From NCBI GenBank assembly GCA_005882275.1, contig VBAK01000140.1:1-44247 (forward strand): a DNA stretch of 44,247 bases, written 5' to 3'. A program made the translations under genes and the position numbers. Origin of the DNA: Candidatus Segetimicrobium genomatis. Lineage in GTDB: Bacteria > Sysuimicrobiota > Sysuimicrobiia > Sysuimicrobiales > Segetimicrobiaceae. The notes beneath the pieces are model-generated. The model was not told where the DNA came from and did no database searches. It saw only the letters and a list, made by a program, of their open reading frames with translations. This document shows positions 1-7,879 of this stretch, piece by piece (the first letter of the stretch is position 1; every line of letters starts with the position of its first letter).

Positions 1-557
1 AGCCGGATCTCGTCATCCTGGACCTGATGCTGCCGAAGCTCGACGGCCGCGAGGTCTGCCGGCGCATTCGCGAGACGGCCCGGACCCCGATCATCATGCT
101 GACCGCCCGCGACGAAGAGAGCGACAAGCTCGTCGGGTTGGAGCTCGGCGCCGACGACTATATCACCAAGCCCTTCAGCCCCCGCGAGGTCCTCGCGCGC
201 GTGCGGGCGGTGCTGCGGCGCGGCAGCCGCGAGATGCCCGAGATGGTGCGCGCCGGCGATCTGGTGATCGACCTCCGGGCCCACGAGGTGAGCCTGCAGG
301 GGCGGCGCGTGGACCTGACCCCGACGGAGTTCCGGCTGCTGGAGATTCTGGCGGGCCATCCCAATCAGGTCTTCACCCGCATGCAGCTCATCGACCGGGT
401 CCAGGGCCATGCGTTCGAGGGGTACGAGCGGACCGTGGACGCGCACATCAAGAATCTGCGGGGCAAGGTGGAACCAAACGCGAAGGCTCCGCGCTACATC
501 CTGACGGTGTACGGGGTCGGCTACAAATTCTCCATCGCGGACGAGCATCATGCGTAG
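1..557 (+). CDS. Response regulator, OmpR/PhoB family (5' end missing)
   Basis: The start lies before the window; the frame is open from base 3. The visible part begins inside the receiver domain with PDLVILDLMLPKLDG, whose Asp in LVILD is the expected phosphorylation site. LTARDEE and the switch Lys in YITKPF follow. The C-terminal half (DLTPTEFRLLEIL to the end) is a Trans_reg_C winged helix, with the recognition-helix region RTVDAHIKNLRGKVE. It should bind DNA as a phosphorylated dimer. Its last 8 bases overlap the histidine kinase start, so the two are translationally coupled cognate partners. The MacAB-like efflux genes immediately downstream are its likely target (inference). Confidence 0.95.
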   Translation, partial: PDLVILDLMLPKLDGREVCRRIRETARTPIIMLTARDEESDKLVGLELGADDYITKPFSPREVLARVRAVLRRGSREMPEMVRAGDLVIDLRAHEVSLQGRRVDLTPTEFRLLEILAGHPNQVFTRMQLIDRVQGHAFEGYERTVDAHIKNLRGKVEPNAKAPRYILTVYGVGYKFSIADEHHA

Positions 558-1710
558 CGTGCGGAGCAAGCTCAGCGCGGCCTTCATCGGCATCGCGCTG
601 CTGACCACCGTGCTGACCGCGACATTCGCCAGCTATACGGCCCGCACCATCTTCAGGCAGTACGTCGAGCGCAACGAGGAGCGGCTGCGCGGGAGCGTGT
701 CTCAGGCGGCGCCGGTGCCCCCGCGTCTCGAACCCGCCGGCCGGCCGCGCCGGGCGCCGTTTGGGCCGCGGGAGCTCCTATTCGAAAGCCGGTTCCGGAA
801 CGCGATCTGGGGAGGCACGCTGGTGGCGTCCGGGGTGGGCGTCCTGGCCGCGCTGTGGCTGGGCAGCCGCATCGTCAGGCCGGTGATGAGCCTGACGCAG
901 GCCACCAGGGTCATCGCCGGGGGCGGGGCTCCCCCGCTCGTGCCGGTGGCCGGCCGCGATGAGGTTGCGGAGCTCGGCCACGCGTTCAACCGGATGAGCA
1001 CCCAGCTGGCCGCGCAGGAGGAACAGCGCCGCCGCCTGTTCGCCGGGATCGCGCACGAACTGCGGACCCCGCTGTCCGTGATCCAGGGAACCCTGGAAGG
1101 GATGCTGGACCGCGTCGTCGAGCCGACGCCGCAGCGGATCGCCGGCCTTCACAGCCAGGCGCTGCTGCTCAAGCGGTTGATCACCGACCTGCGGGACCTC
1201 TCGCTGGCCCAGGCCGGGCAGCTGCCTCTCTCCCGGCGGACGACCGATGTGGGCGAAGTCGTGCGCGAGACCCTGGAAGCGTTCGCGCCGCTCGCGGCCG
1301 ACCGGACGGTCACGCTCCGCCTGGATCAGCCGGCGCCCCTGCCGGCGATTCAGGCCGATCCCGACCGGCTGCGCCAGGTGGTGCAGAACCTGATCGAGAA
1401 CGCCCTGCGCTACACCCCGCCGGGCGGGGAAGTCCGGGTCGAGCTCCGGGACGGCGATGGAGACGGGATTCACCTGGTCGTGGCCGATACCGGCAGCGGG
1501 ATCCGCGCCGAGGACCTCCCGTACATCTTCGAGCACTTCCATCGGACCGATGAGTCGCGGGCCCGCAGCAGCGGGGGCAGCGGGCTGGGCCTGGCGATCG
1601 TGAAGTCGCTGGTCGAGGCGCACGGCGGGCAGGTGGACGTCCGGAGCGCCCCGGGAGCCGGCAGTACGTTCACCGTGACGCTCCCGAGACAGACGCTGGA
1701 CGTCTCATGA
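550..1710 (+). CDS. Membrane sensor histidine kinase (HAMP-HisKA-HATPase)
   Basis: The protein has 386 residues. A first membrane segment lies near residues 9-31, then a short, Pro/Arg-rich extracytoplasmic loop of about 50 residues, and a second segment near 85-106. A HAMP linker follows (about 104-157). The phospho-acceptor is His169 in FAGIAHELRTPLSVI. The ATPase domain shows the N box (QNLIENALRYTP, 279-290), the G1 box DTGSGI (313-318) and the G2 box GGSGLGLAI (342-350). All catalytic motifs are intact, so it should phosphorylate the response regulator it overlaps. The small sensor loop suggests it detects an envelope or membrane signal, as BaeS- or CpxA-like kinases beside efflux pumps do; the signal is unknown. 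Confidence 0.95.
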   Translation: MRSVRSKLSAAFIGIALLTTVLTATFASYTARTIFRQYVERNEERLRGSVSQAAPVPPRLEPAGRPRRAPFGPRELLFESRFRNAIWGGTLVASGVGVLAALWLGSRIVRPVMSLTQATRVIAGGGAPPLVPVAGRDEVAELGHAFNRMSTQLAAQEEQRRRLFAGIAHELRTPLSVIQGTLEGMLDRVVEPTPQRIAGLHSQALLLKRLITDLRDLSLAQAGQLPLSRRTTDVGEVVRETLEAFAPLAADRTVTLRLDQPAPLPAIQADPDRLRQVVQNLIENALRYTPPGGEVRVELRDGDGDGIHLVVADTGSGIRAEDLPYIFEHFHRTDESRARSSGGSGLGLAIVKSLVEAHGGQVDVRSAPGAGSTFTVTLPRQTLDVS

Positions 1711-1774
1711 TCCCGCGCGGCATGGCGTCGGCCATGTATCAGGCCGCCCCGGCGGCGCTGCGCCACGCCCGGGG

Positions 1775-1796
1775 GATGCCGGTCGCATCCGGCATC
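1775..1796 (+). promoter_or_regulatory. Perfect 8-bp inverted repeat before the adaptor gene
   Basis: GATGCCGG and CCGGCATC flank a 6-base loop in the 100-bp gap after the kinase gene. The ribosome binding site GGAGGAGG begins right after the right arm. It could be a weak terminator, an operator, or an RNA hairpin that affects initiation of the adaptor gene. No T-run follows, so a simple intrinsic terminator is unlikely. Confidence 0.4.
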
Positions 1797-1810
1797 GGAG
1801 GAGGCAGTCA

Positions 1811-3250
1811 ATGACACTCGCGAGCAGGGGCGTCCGGCGCGCGATCGTCGTCGCGCTGGTCGGCGTCTTCATCGCCGGGGGGGCGATCGCCGGCGCCCAG
1901 CGCTTGACCCCCAAACGCAACGTGCTCCGGTACATCACCCGTCCCGTGGCCTACGGCGATATCTCCGCGACGGTGACCGAGACCGGGACGGTCAATCCCG
2001 TGGACACGGTTCAGGTCGGGACCCAGGTGTCGGGCACGGTCGCCGCCCTCAACGTCGACTACAATTCCAGGGTGACCAAAGGCGAGGTGCTGGCCACGCT
2101 CGACCCGACGCAGTTCCAGGCGGCGGCGCAGCAGTCGGGCGCGAACCTCGCTGCGGCGAAGGCCAGTTATGCCGCCGCCCTGAGCGCCATCGCTCAGGAC
2201 CAGGCGAGCCTGCGAAGCGCGCAGGCGAACGCGACCAAAGCGCAGACCCAGCTCGCGCTGGCGGAGCTCACCGTCCGGCGGGATGAATCGCTGCTGCGGC
2301 AGGGATTCATTCCCCAGAGCCAGATGGATGCGGATCAAACCGCCGTGAAGGCCGCCACCGACGACTCCCATGCCGCGGAGGCCGCCGTCGCCGTCGCGGA
2401 GGCGCTCGTGAAGACCGCGCAGGCGCAGGCGGCCGCGGCGCAGCAGCAGGTCGCGTCCCAGGCCGCGTCGGTGCAACAGGCGCAGTACAATCTCGCCCGG
2501 ACGATCATCACGAGTCCCGTCGATGGGATCGTGATGGCCCGAAACGTCAGCGTCGGCCAGACGGTCGCGGCGTCCTTCCAGACGCCGACGCTCTTCACGC
2601 TGGCCACAAACCTGACGGACATGCAGGTCGATACCTCGGTCGATGAGGCGGACGTCGGCAACGTCCGGGCGGGGGAGGCCGCGCAGATCTCGGTCACGGC
2701 CTTCCCGAACGTCGTGTTCTCCGGCACCGTCCAGCAGCTGCGGATCAACCCCACGATCGTCCAAAACGTGGTCACGTACGACGCGGTGGTGATCGTTCAC
2801 GACAGCTCGGGACGGCTGTTTCCGGGGATGACCGGGCAGGTGACGATCGACGTGGCCACCCGGCGGCATGTTCTGGCGGTGCCCACGGCCGCCCTGCTGT
2901 TCCGTCCGCTGCCTCAGCGGAACGCCCCCTCCGCGCCGCCCGGGGGCGGGGGGTTGTTCGGCTTCGGCACCCCGACGAACGGAACCGCCCCGCCGGCTCC
3001 GGTGGCCGGAGCCCCGGGATCCCGGGTGACCGTCTGGGTCCTGCGCGGCGGGCAGCCGTCCCCGGTCTCCGTCGTCATCGGGATCTCGGACAACCAGAAC
3101 GTCGAGATCACCGGCGGGGACCTTCACGCGGGCGACGGTGTGGTCGTCGCGCAGGTCCGCGGCGCCGGGAGCTCGACGCCCGCCGGTGGGGCTCCGGGCG
3201 GGTCCCCCCGCGGCGCACCGGGCGGCGGCCGTACCCCGGGAGGGACGTAG
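1811..3250 (+). CDS. MacA/HlyD-family periplasmic adaptor of an efflux system
   Basis: The protein has 479 residues and an N-terminal signal/anchor segment (about residues 10-27). It then shows the membrane-fusion plan: a first half-lipoyl strand (TVQVGTQVSGTVAALNV), a long Ala/Gln-rich coiled-coil hairpin (about 100-235), the second lipoyl half (ITSPVDGIVMARNVSVGQTV), and beta-barrel and membrane-proximal domains. It couples the MacB-type ABC pump encoded next door to an outer duct or cell-wall layer. The start follows GGAGGAGG closely. Two Gly/Pro-rich low-complexity stretches are odd: about 370-405 and the last 30 residues, neither typical of MacA. No TolC-like gene is visible in the window. 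Confidence 0.9.
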   Translation: MTLASRGVRRAIVVALVGVFIAGGAIAGAQRLTPKRNVLRYITRPVAYGDISATVTETGTVNPVDTVQVGTQVSGTVAALNVDYNSRVTKGEVLATLDPTQFQAAAQQSGANLAAAKASYAAALSAIAQDQASLRSAQANATKAQTQLALAELTVRRDESLLRQGFIPQSQMDADQTAVKAATDDSHAAEAAVAVAEALVKTAQAQAAAAQQQVASQAASVQQAQYNLARTIITSPVDGIVMARNVSVGQTVAASFQTPTLFTLATNLTDMQVDTSVDEADVGNVRAGEAAQISVTAFPNVVFSGTVQQLRINPTIVQNVVTYDAVVIVHDSSGRLFPGMTGQVTIDVATRRHVLAVPTAALLFRPLPQRNAPSAPPGGGGLFGFGTPTNGTAPPAPVAGAPGSRVTVWVLRGGQPSPVSVVIGISDNQNVEITGGDLHAGDGVVVAQVRGAGSSTPAGGAPGGSPRGAPGGGRTPGGT

Positions 3251-3252
3251 AC

Positions 3253-4041
3253 GTGGTGGAGACCACGGCGGCGCGGCAGCCCCCGGCGGCGGAGAACGGG
3301 TGGCTGATCGAGGTCCGGAGCCTGACCAAGGTGTACGGCGAGGGGCCGGCGGCGGTGCACGCGCTCAGGGGCGTCGGCCTTCGCGTCCACGCCGGCGAGT
3401 TCGTCGCGATCATGGGCCCGTCGGGCTCCGGGAAGTCCACGTTCATGCACCTGCTGGGATGCCTGGACCACCCGACGTCCGGCTCCTACCGGCTCGCCGG
3501 GGAGGAGGTGTCGCGCCTCTCCCGCGACCGGCTCGCGGTGGTGCGAAACACGCGCATCGGGTTCGTGTTCCAGAGCTTCAACCTGCTCTCGCGGACGTCG
3601 GCGCTGGAGAACGTGGAACTGCCGATGCTGTACGCCGGCGTCCAGCGCGATGAGCGGGTGCGCCGCGCGCGCGCGATCCTCGACCAGGTAGGGCTCGGAG
3701 ACCGCCTCACCCACAGGCCGAGCGAACTGTCCGGCGGCCAGCAGCAGCGCGTGGCCATCGGTCGGGCGCTCGCCAATGGGGCGCCGCTGCTCATGGCCGA
3801 CGAACCGACGGGGAACCTCGACAGCGCGAGCAGCGCGGACATCATGGCGCTGTTCCGCCGGTTGAACCGGGAGCGCGGCATCACGGTCGTCCTGGTGACC
3901 CACGATGTGCAGGTCGCCGCGTGGTCCAATCGCGTCGTGACGTTCAGGGACGGCCTGATCACGGACGACCGCCCCGTCGATGAGGTCATCCCGGCGTCCG
4001 CGCGGCCGGGCGCCGGCGCGCCTGAGGAGGTCCGGGCATGA
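3253..4041 (+). CDS. ABC transporter ATPase, MacB/LolD type
   Basis: The protein has 262 residues from a GTG start 2 bp after the adaptor stop. Walker A is GPSGSGKST (55-63), the signature is LSGGQQQRVAIGRAL, and Walker B is LLMADEPTGNLD, with the TGNLD D-loop and the switch His in VTHD. This is the LolD/MacB/FtsE group of ATPases, which drive mechanotransmission exporters rather than classical import. In E. coli MacB the ATPase is fused to the permease; here the two are separate genes, as is usual for three-gene MacAB-like exporters. The stop overlaps the permease start by 4 bases. Confidence 0.95.
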   Translation: MVETTAARQPPAAENGWLIEVRSLTKVYGEGPAAVHALRGVGLRVHAGEFVAIMGPSGSGKSTFMHLLGCLDHPTSGSYRLAGEEVSRLSRDRLAVVRNTRIGFVFQSFNLLSRTSALENVELPMLYAGVQRDERVRRARAILDQVGLGDRLTHRPSELSGGQQQRVAIGRALANGAPLLMADEPTGNLDSASSADIMALFRRLNRERGITVVLVTHDVQVAAWSNRVVTFRDGLITDDRPVDEVIPASARPGAGAPEEVRA

Positions 4042-5255
4042 GCGTCACCGTGCTGCTGCGCGTGGCTCTGCAGGCCATCCGGCGCAACGCCACCCGGTCG
4101 GTCTTGACGATGCTCGGCATCATCATCGGGGTCGGCGCCGTGATCACCTCGATGGCGATCGGCTCCGGAGCGCAGGCCGCGGTGCTGGCGCAGATCGAGA
4201 GTCTCGGCGCCAACCTCGTCATCGTCGTCCCGGGCGCCGTCAGCAGCGGCGGCGTGAGCCTCGGCACCGGCACCCGGACGTCGCTCAAACTGGCGGACGC
4301 GGACGCGATCGCGCAGCAGGTCCCCGAGGTGGCCGCCGCGGCGCCGTCGTCGCAGACGAGCGCCCAGGCCGTCGCGGGCGGGACCAACTGGTTCACGACG
4401 ATCGCCGGCTCCACGCCGTCGTGGCCGGAGGTCAATAACTGGAACGTGGCGCAGGGGCGGTTCTTCACGTCGAACGAGCAGGCGCAGCGGGCCAAGGTGG
4501 CCGTGCTCGGCAGCACCGTGGCCGCGGGCCTCTTCCCCGCCGGCGGCGCCGTCGGATCCGGCGTGGTGATCAAGAACGTGCCGTTTCGCGTCGTCGGCGT
4601 GCTCGACACCAAGGGGCAGACCTTCTTTGGACACGACCGCGATGACACGATCGTCGTGCCGATCACCACGTTCCTGGACCGGCTCACCGGCAATGCGTGG
4701 GTGGGCAGCATCGCCATCTCCGCCGCGACGCCGGAAGCCGTCCCGGGGGTGATCGACGCGGCGGCGCGGCTGCTGCGCCTCCGCCACCATCTCGCGCCGT
4801 ATCAGCCGGACGATTTCTCCGTGCACAACATTTCGGACGTGCAGCAGGTGCGCCTGGCGACGTCTCAGACCCAGGCGCTGCTCCTCGCGGGCATCGCGGT
4901 CGTCTCGCTCGTCGTCGGCGGGATCGGCATCATGAACATCATGCTCGTCTCCGTGACCGAGCGGACGCGGGAGATCGGGCTCCGGATGGCCGTGGGCGCC
5001 AGGGGACGGGACATCCTCCTGCAGTTTCTCGTGGAGGCGCTGACGCTGGCCTCCGCCGGCGGGGTGATCGGGATCGGGCTCGGGCTCGGCACCGCTCGGG
5101 CAACCTCGGCGCTCGGCCACTGGCCGGTCGTGATCTCGCCGTTCTCGATGATCCTTGGGTTTACGTCCGCCGCGCTCGTTGGCGTGGTCTTCGGGTTCTA
5201 CCCGGCGCAGCGGGCGGCGGCGCTGGATCCCATCGTGGCGCTCCGGTACGAGTAA
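4038..5255 (+). CDS. MacB/FtsX-type ABC permease
   Basis: The protein has 405 residues with the four-helix MacB layout. One transmembrane segment lies near the N terminus (RSVLTMLGIIIGVGAVITS), followed by a periplasmic core domain of about 220 residues. Three C-terminal segments begin at LLLAGIAVVSLVVGGIGIMN, and the FtsX coupling motif ERTREIGLRMAVGA lies between them. The chain ends with PAQRAAALDPIVALRYE, a family hallmark. It dimerises, binds the ATPase upstream and pushes substrate through the adaptor. Likely cargo is a peptide, macrolide-type antibiotic or lipid; the sequence does not decide. Confidence 0.95.
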   Translation: MSVTVLLRVALQAIRRNATRSVLTMLGIIIGVGAVITSMAIGSGAQAAVLAQIESLGANLVIVVPGAVSSGGVSLGTGTRTSLKLADADAIAQQVPEVAAAAPSSQTSAQAVAGGTNWFTTIAGSTPSWPEVNNWNVAQGRFFTSNEQAQRAKVAVLGSTVAAGLFPAGGAVGSGVVIKNVPFRVVGVLDTKGQTFFGHDRDDTIVVPITTFLDRLTGNAWVGSIAISAATPEAVPGVIDAAARLLRLRHHLAPYQPDDFSVHNISDVQQVRLATSQTQALLLAGIAVVSLVVGGIGIMNIMLVSVTERTREIGLRMAVGARGRDILLQFLVEALTLASAGGVIGIGLGLGTARATSALGHWPVVISPFSMILGFTSAALVGVVFGFYPAQRAAALDPIVALRYE

Positions 5256-5283
5256 GTGCGGCACGCCGTGAAGGAATTCGCAC

Positions 5284-5309
5284 GCGGGGAGCCGGGGAGG
5301 CTCACCCGC
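5284..5309 (+). terminator. GC-rich hairpin after the efflux operon
   Basis: GCGGG-GAGCC pairs with GGCTC-A-CCCGC around a GGGGA loop, a 10-bp stem with one bulged A, about 30 bases after the permease stop. There is no T-run, as is common in very GC-rich genomes. It is the best candidate for the end of the efflux operon. Confidence 0.45.
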
Positions 5310-5355
5310 TCGGGCTGAGTCTACGCGGATCTACCCGTGGTCACAGGGCCGCACT

Positions 5356-5391
5356 CCTTAGGGTGATCTCCCTGAGGCATATATACTAAGG
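5356..5391 (+). promoter_or_regulatory. Dyad CCTTAGGG/CCCTGAGG with overlapping -10-like TATACT
   Basis: The gap 5310-5553 is clearly more AT-rich than the rest of the window and is the likely control region for the signalling genes at 5554-8559. CCTTAGGG (5356-5363) and CCCTGAGG (5370-5377) form a 7-of-8 inverted repeat. CTAAGG at 5386-5391 repeats the half-site. TATACT at 5382-5387 resembles a -10 box, with only a weak -35 (TTAGGG, 5358-5363, 18-bp spacer). A second weak pair is TTGGAT (5445) and TATGCT (5467). Which one is used cannot be told from sequence. Confidence 0.35.
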
Positions 5392-5553
5392 CCGCTTCAG
5401 TGCTTCTCCTGTAGATTTTCTCAAACCCCAGAGATTCTCCCGGATTGGATATAGGTGTCTTAAGCGTATGCTTTTAATGCATCTAGCCGCATGGGTCTCA
5501 TCATATCGGCAGTGGAGGATATCGCAGCGCTGGGCAGGGGGGAGGCGAGGTCG

Positions 5554-5721
5554 ATGAAGTGGTGGGCGGTAGTTCTGATCCTGAGCGTTTTGCTCATGGG
5601 CCGCGCTCTGACGGGCGTCCAGGGAATGGGAGCCGAATCCGGGGACAGGCACGGTGATGTGGAGAATCATGCCGGTCCCCACGACGGCGGATCGACCGAC
5701 GATCAGAGCCTGGGCTATTGA
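5554..5721 (+). CDS. Small secreted or membrane-anchored peptide, 55 aa, unknown function
   Basis: I do not recognise this gene. It starts with ATG right after a strong ribosome binding site (GGGGGGAGG, 5536-5544). The N terminus MKWWAVVLILSVLLMGRAL is a short positive/hydrophobic segment like a signal peptide or anchor. It is followed by about 30 polar residues rich in Asp, Gly, His and Ser (DRHGDVENHAGPHDGG). An upstream in-frame ATG at 5491 would add 21 residues but lacks a good ribosome site and would hide the hydrophobic segment. It lies 34 bp upstream of a membrane sensor kinase, so an accessory or ligand role is possible (inference). It could also be a chance ORF. Confidence 0.5.
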   Translation: MKWWAVVLILSVLLMGRALTGVQGMGAESGDRHGDVENHAGPHDGGSTDDQSLGY

Positions 5722-5755
5722 TCACCGCTGACGTCGGCGTGCTTCCTCCGGCGCT

Positions 5756-7879
5756 GTGACGACATTGCGGCGGGTGTGGTCGCGCGGCTGCTCCGGGTTG
5801 TTCACCGGGGCGAACTTCGCGAGCCGCAGCTTCGAACTGGCGGTGATCCTGGGCGGCGCCGGGGCCGCCGCGTCGGTGCTCGCCTTCCCCCTCGGCACCG
5901 CATCGACACCGTTTACGACCTGGCCCCTCGGCGTCGCTGTCGCGCTTGCCGCGATCCCCGCCATCGCGCTTGCGGGCGCGTTCCCGCTCTCTTTTGGACA
6001 GAAGATGTATCTCAACCTCGGCAGCGCCGTGGCGTTTGGGCTGCTCCTGGTCTTGCCGCCCCCGCAGGGACTGGCCACGGCGTTTGGGGGCATGCTCGCA
6101 GGCCAGCTCGTGCGGCGGTCGCGCGGGTATCGCCTCACGATCCCCACGATCGTCTTCAACCAGGCACAGTATGTCGCGACCTGGGCCCTGGTGGTGTTGA
6201 CGAACGCCCGCCTCCGCGCGGAGGCCCTCGCGCGCGTCCCCCACGGCGCGTGGCTGGCGGCGGCCGCCGCCGGAGCCGTCTACCTGATCGTCAACTCCTG
6301 GCTGGTCAGCACCCACAACGCGCTGCGGAGGCGCGGCTGTGCCTGGGACCTGTGGGTGCGGTTCATCGGCGAGGCGGGCCCCGGCTACGCGGTGGCCCTG
6401 GGCATCGGTGGGTGGATCGCGATCATCGCGGATCACTCCCCGGCGCTCGTCCTGCCGATCATCGTGGCCATCGCGGGCGCGCACTGGGCCGCCGCCCGGC
6501 CGAGCTCCAGATCCCTCAGGCAGATCGCCCCCTTTCTCGCGGCGCTGGTGGAGACCGCGGAGCGGCGCTCGTTCGAGACCGTGGAGCACTCCGAGCGCGT
6601 CTCGTGGTGGGCCGAACGCCTGGCCCGGCACGTCGGTGTCCCCGAGAGCGAGGCCGACGCCATCGCGGTGGCCGCGAAGCTGCACGACCTCGGGAAGATC
6701 GCGCTGGGGGTGCCGATCGGTGAGGATCGGGACGATGGCGCCGATGCCGGCCCGTTCCACCCGAACATCGCCGGCGACCTTCTCAGGCGTGTGCCTGGGC
6801 TGGAGGGGGCGGCGCGCTATCTCCGGGCGCAGGCGGAATGGTATGACGGCAGCGGATCCCCCGATCACCTGGCGGGCGAGACCATCCCGCTCGCCTCGCG
6901 GATCATCGCCGTCGCCGACGCGTACGACCTGGCGCTCGAACACGGTCCCGGCGCTGCCGGCGACGGCCACGAGCGGGCGCTCGCACGCGTCCGCGGTCGA
7001 GCCGGAACGCAGTTTGACCCCGGGATCGTTGCGGCGCTGGAGGCCCTGGTGAGTGCCGACGTCTCCCGCGACGCCTCGATGGGGACCCGCCGGACGTCAC
7101 CGGGCGATGTACGCGGACCTCTCCTGGCGGCCGCGGGCGTGCGGGGCGGGTTTCCGGCCGCCGCCGGCCACGCCTGGACCGACCGGATCCTCAGACTCGA
7201 GGCCCTTCGCCGCGTTCACCCCCAGGCGACCCCCCAGAGTCCCGCCCCAGAGGCCGGCGGCCTTCCAACGTCCCTGCTGATCGTCGAGCAGCAGGAGGAA
7301 GAGCGCCGGAGGATCGCGCGCGAACTGCACGACGAGGTCGGCGGAACGCTGACCTGGCTCCGGTGCACCCTCCGGACGCTTCCGGATCTGCCGGCGGTGC
7401 GCGAAGCGCAGTCCGGCATCGACGCCTTGACCACGCAGATCCGCAACATCTCGGTCGACCTCCGGCCCCCGGCCCTCGACGACCTGGGGCTCGCGGCGGC
7501 GCTCGTCCGCCATACGCAGCGCTACACGTCCGTGACGGGCATCCGGGTCAACCTGGTCCACTCCGGCCTCGACCGGCGCCTGCCGGGCCAGGTCGAAACG
7601 GCGGCGTTCCGGATCATCCAGGAGGCGCTGACCAACGTCGCCCGGCACGCTCGGGTGACCGAGGTGACCGTGTGCGTCCGGGGGCGCCCCCGCACGTTGA
7701 GCGTGCTGGTCGAGGATCGGGGGGCCGGCTTTGACCCTCGCGCGGCGCGGGTCGCCGGCACCTCGAGCGGCCTTGCCGGGATGCGGGAGCGGGCCCTCCT
7801 GCTCGCCGGATCGTTTACGGTCGCTTCACGCCCGGGGACCGGCACCCGGATCGAGGCACACCTTCCCGTGGACACGTGA
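5756..7879 (+). CDS. Membrane sensor with degenerate HD-GYP domain fused to a NarL-type histidine kinase
   Basis: The protein has 707 residues. Residues 25-245 hold about seven hydrophobic segments, a MASE-like sensor region. Residues 258-435 match HD-GYP: His278 in EHSERV, the HD pair His310-Asp311 in KLHDLGKI, His335 in FHPNIAG and the closing AGTQFDP. The hallmark HHERxDGxGYP is QAEWYDGSGSP (359-369), so both metal-binding His and the Tyr are gone. After a variable linker, residues 505-707 form a HisKA_3 kinase: His525 in RRRIARELHDEVGG, N box EALTNVARHA, DRGAGFD, and SGLAGMRERA. The kinase half looks active, while c-di-GMP hydrolysis looks unlikely. Start GTG 5756 has no clear ribosome site and could be slightly wrong. 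It overlaps its response regulator by 4 bases. Confidence 0.9.
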   Translation: MTTLRRVWSRGCSGLFTGANFASRSFELAVILGGAGAAASVLAFPLGTASTPFTTWPLGVAVALAAIPAIALAGAFPLSFGQKMYLNLGSAVAFGLLLVLPPPQGLATAFGGMLAGQLVRRSRGYRLTIPTIVFNQAQYVATWALVVLTNARLRAEALARVPHGAWLAAAAAGAVYLIVNSWLVSTHNALRRRGCAWDLWVRFIGEAGPGYAVALGIGGWIAIIADHSPALVLPIIVAIAGAHWAAARPSSRSLRQIAPFLAALVETAERRSFETVEHSERVSWWAERLARHVGVPESEADAIAVAAKLHDLGKIALGVPIGEDRDDGADAGPFHPNIAGDLLRRVPGLEGAARYLRAQAEWYDGSGSPDHLAGETIPLASRIIAVADAYDLALEHGPGAAGDGHERALARVRGRAGTQFDPGIVAALEALVSADVSRDASMGTRRTSPGDVRGPLLAAAGVRGGFPAAAGHAWTDRILRLEALRRVHPQATPQSPAPEAGGLPTSLLIVEQQEEERRRIARELHDEVGGTLTWLRCTLRTLPDLPAVREAQSGIDALTTQIRNISVDLRPPALDDLGLAAALVRHTQRYTSVTGIRVNLVHSGLDRRLPGQVETAAFRIIQEALTNVARHARVTEVTVCVRGRPRTLSVLVEDRGAGFDPRAARVAGTSSGLAGMRERALLLAGSFTVASRPGTGTRIEAHLPVDT

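Noticed and set aside
1808-5264. Long minus-strand open frames opposite the adaptor, ATPase and permease genes
   Set aside because: They have no family motifs, are rich in Arg, Asp, His and Gly, and mirror strongly coding plus-strand genes. High-GC codon bias explains them. The same holds for long antisense frames at 5594-6970, 12143-14323, 23283-25193 and 39569-41116.
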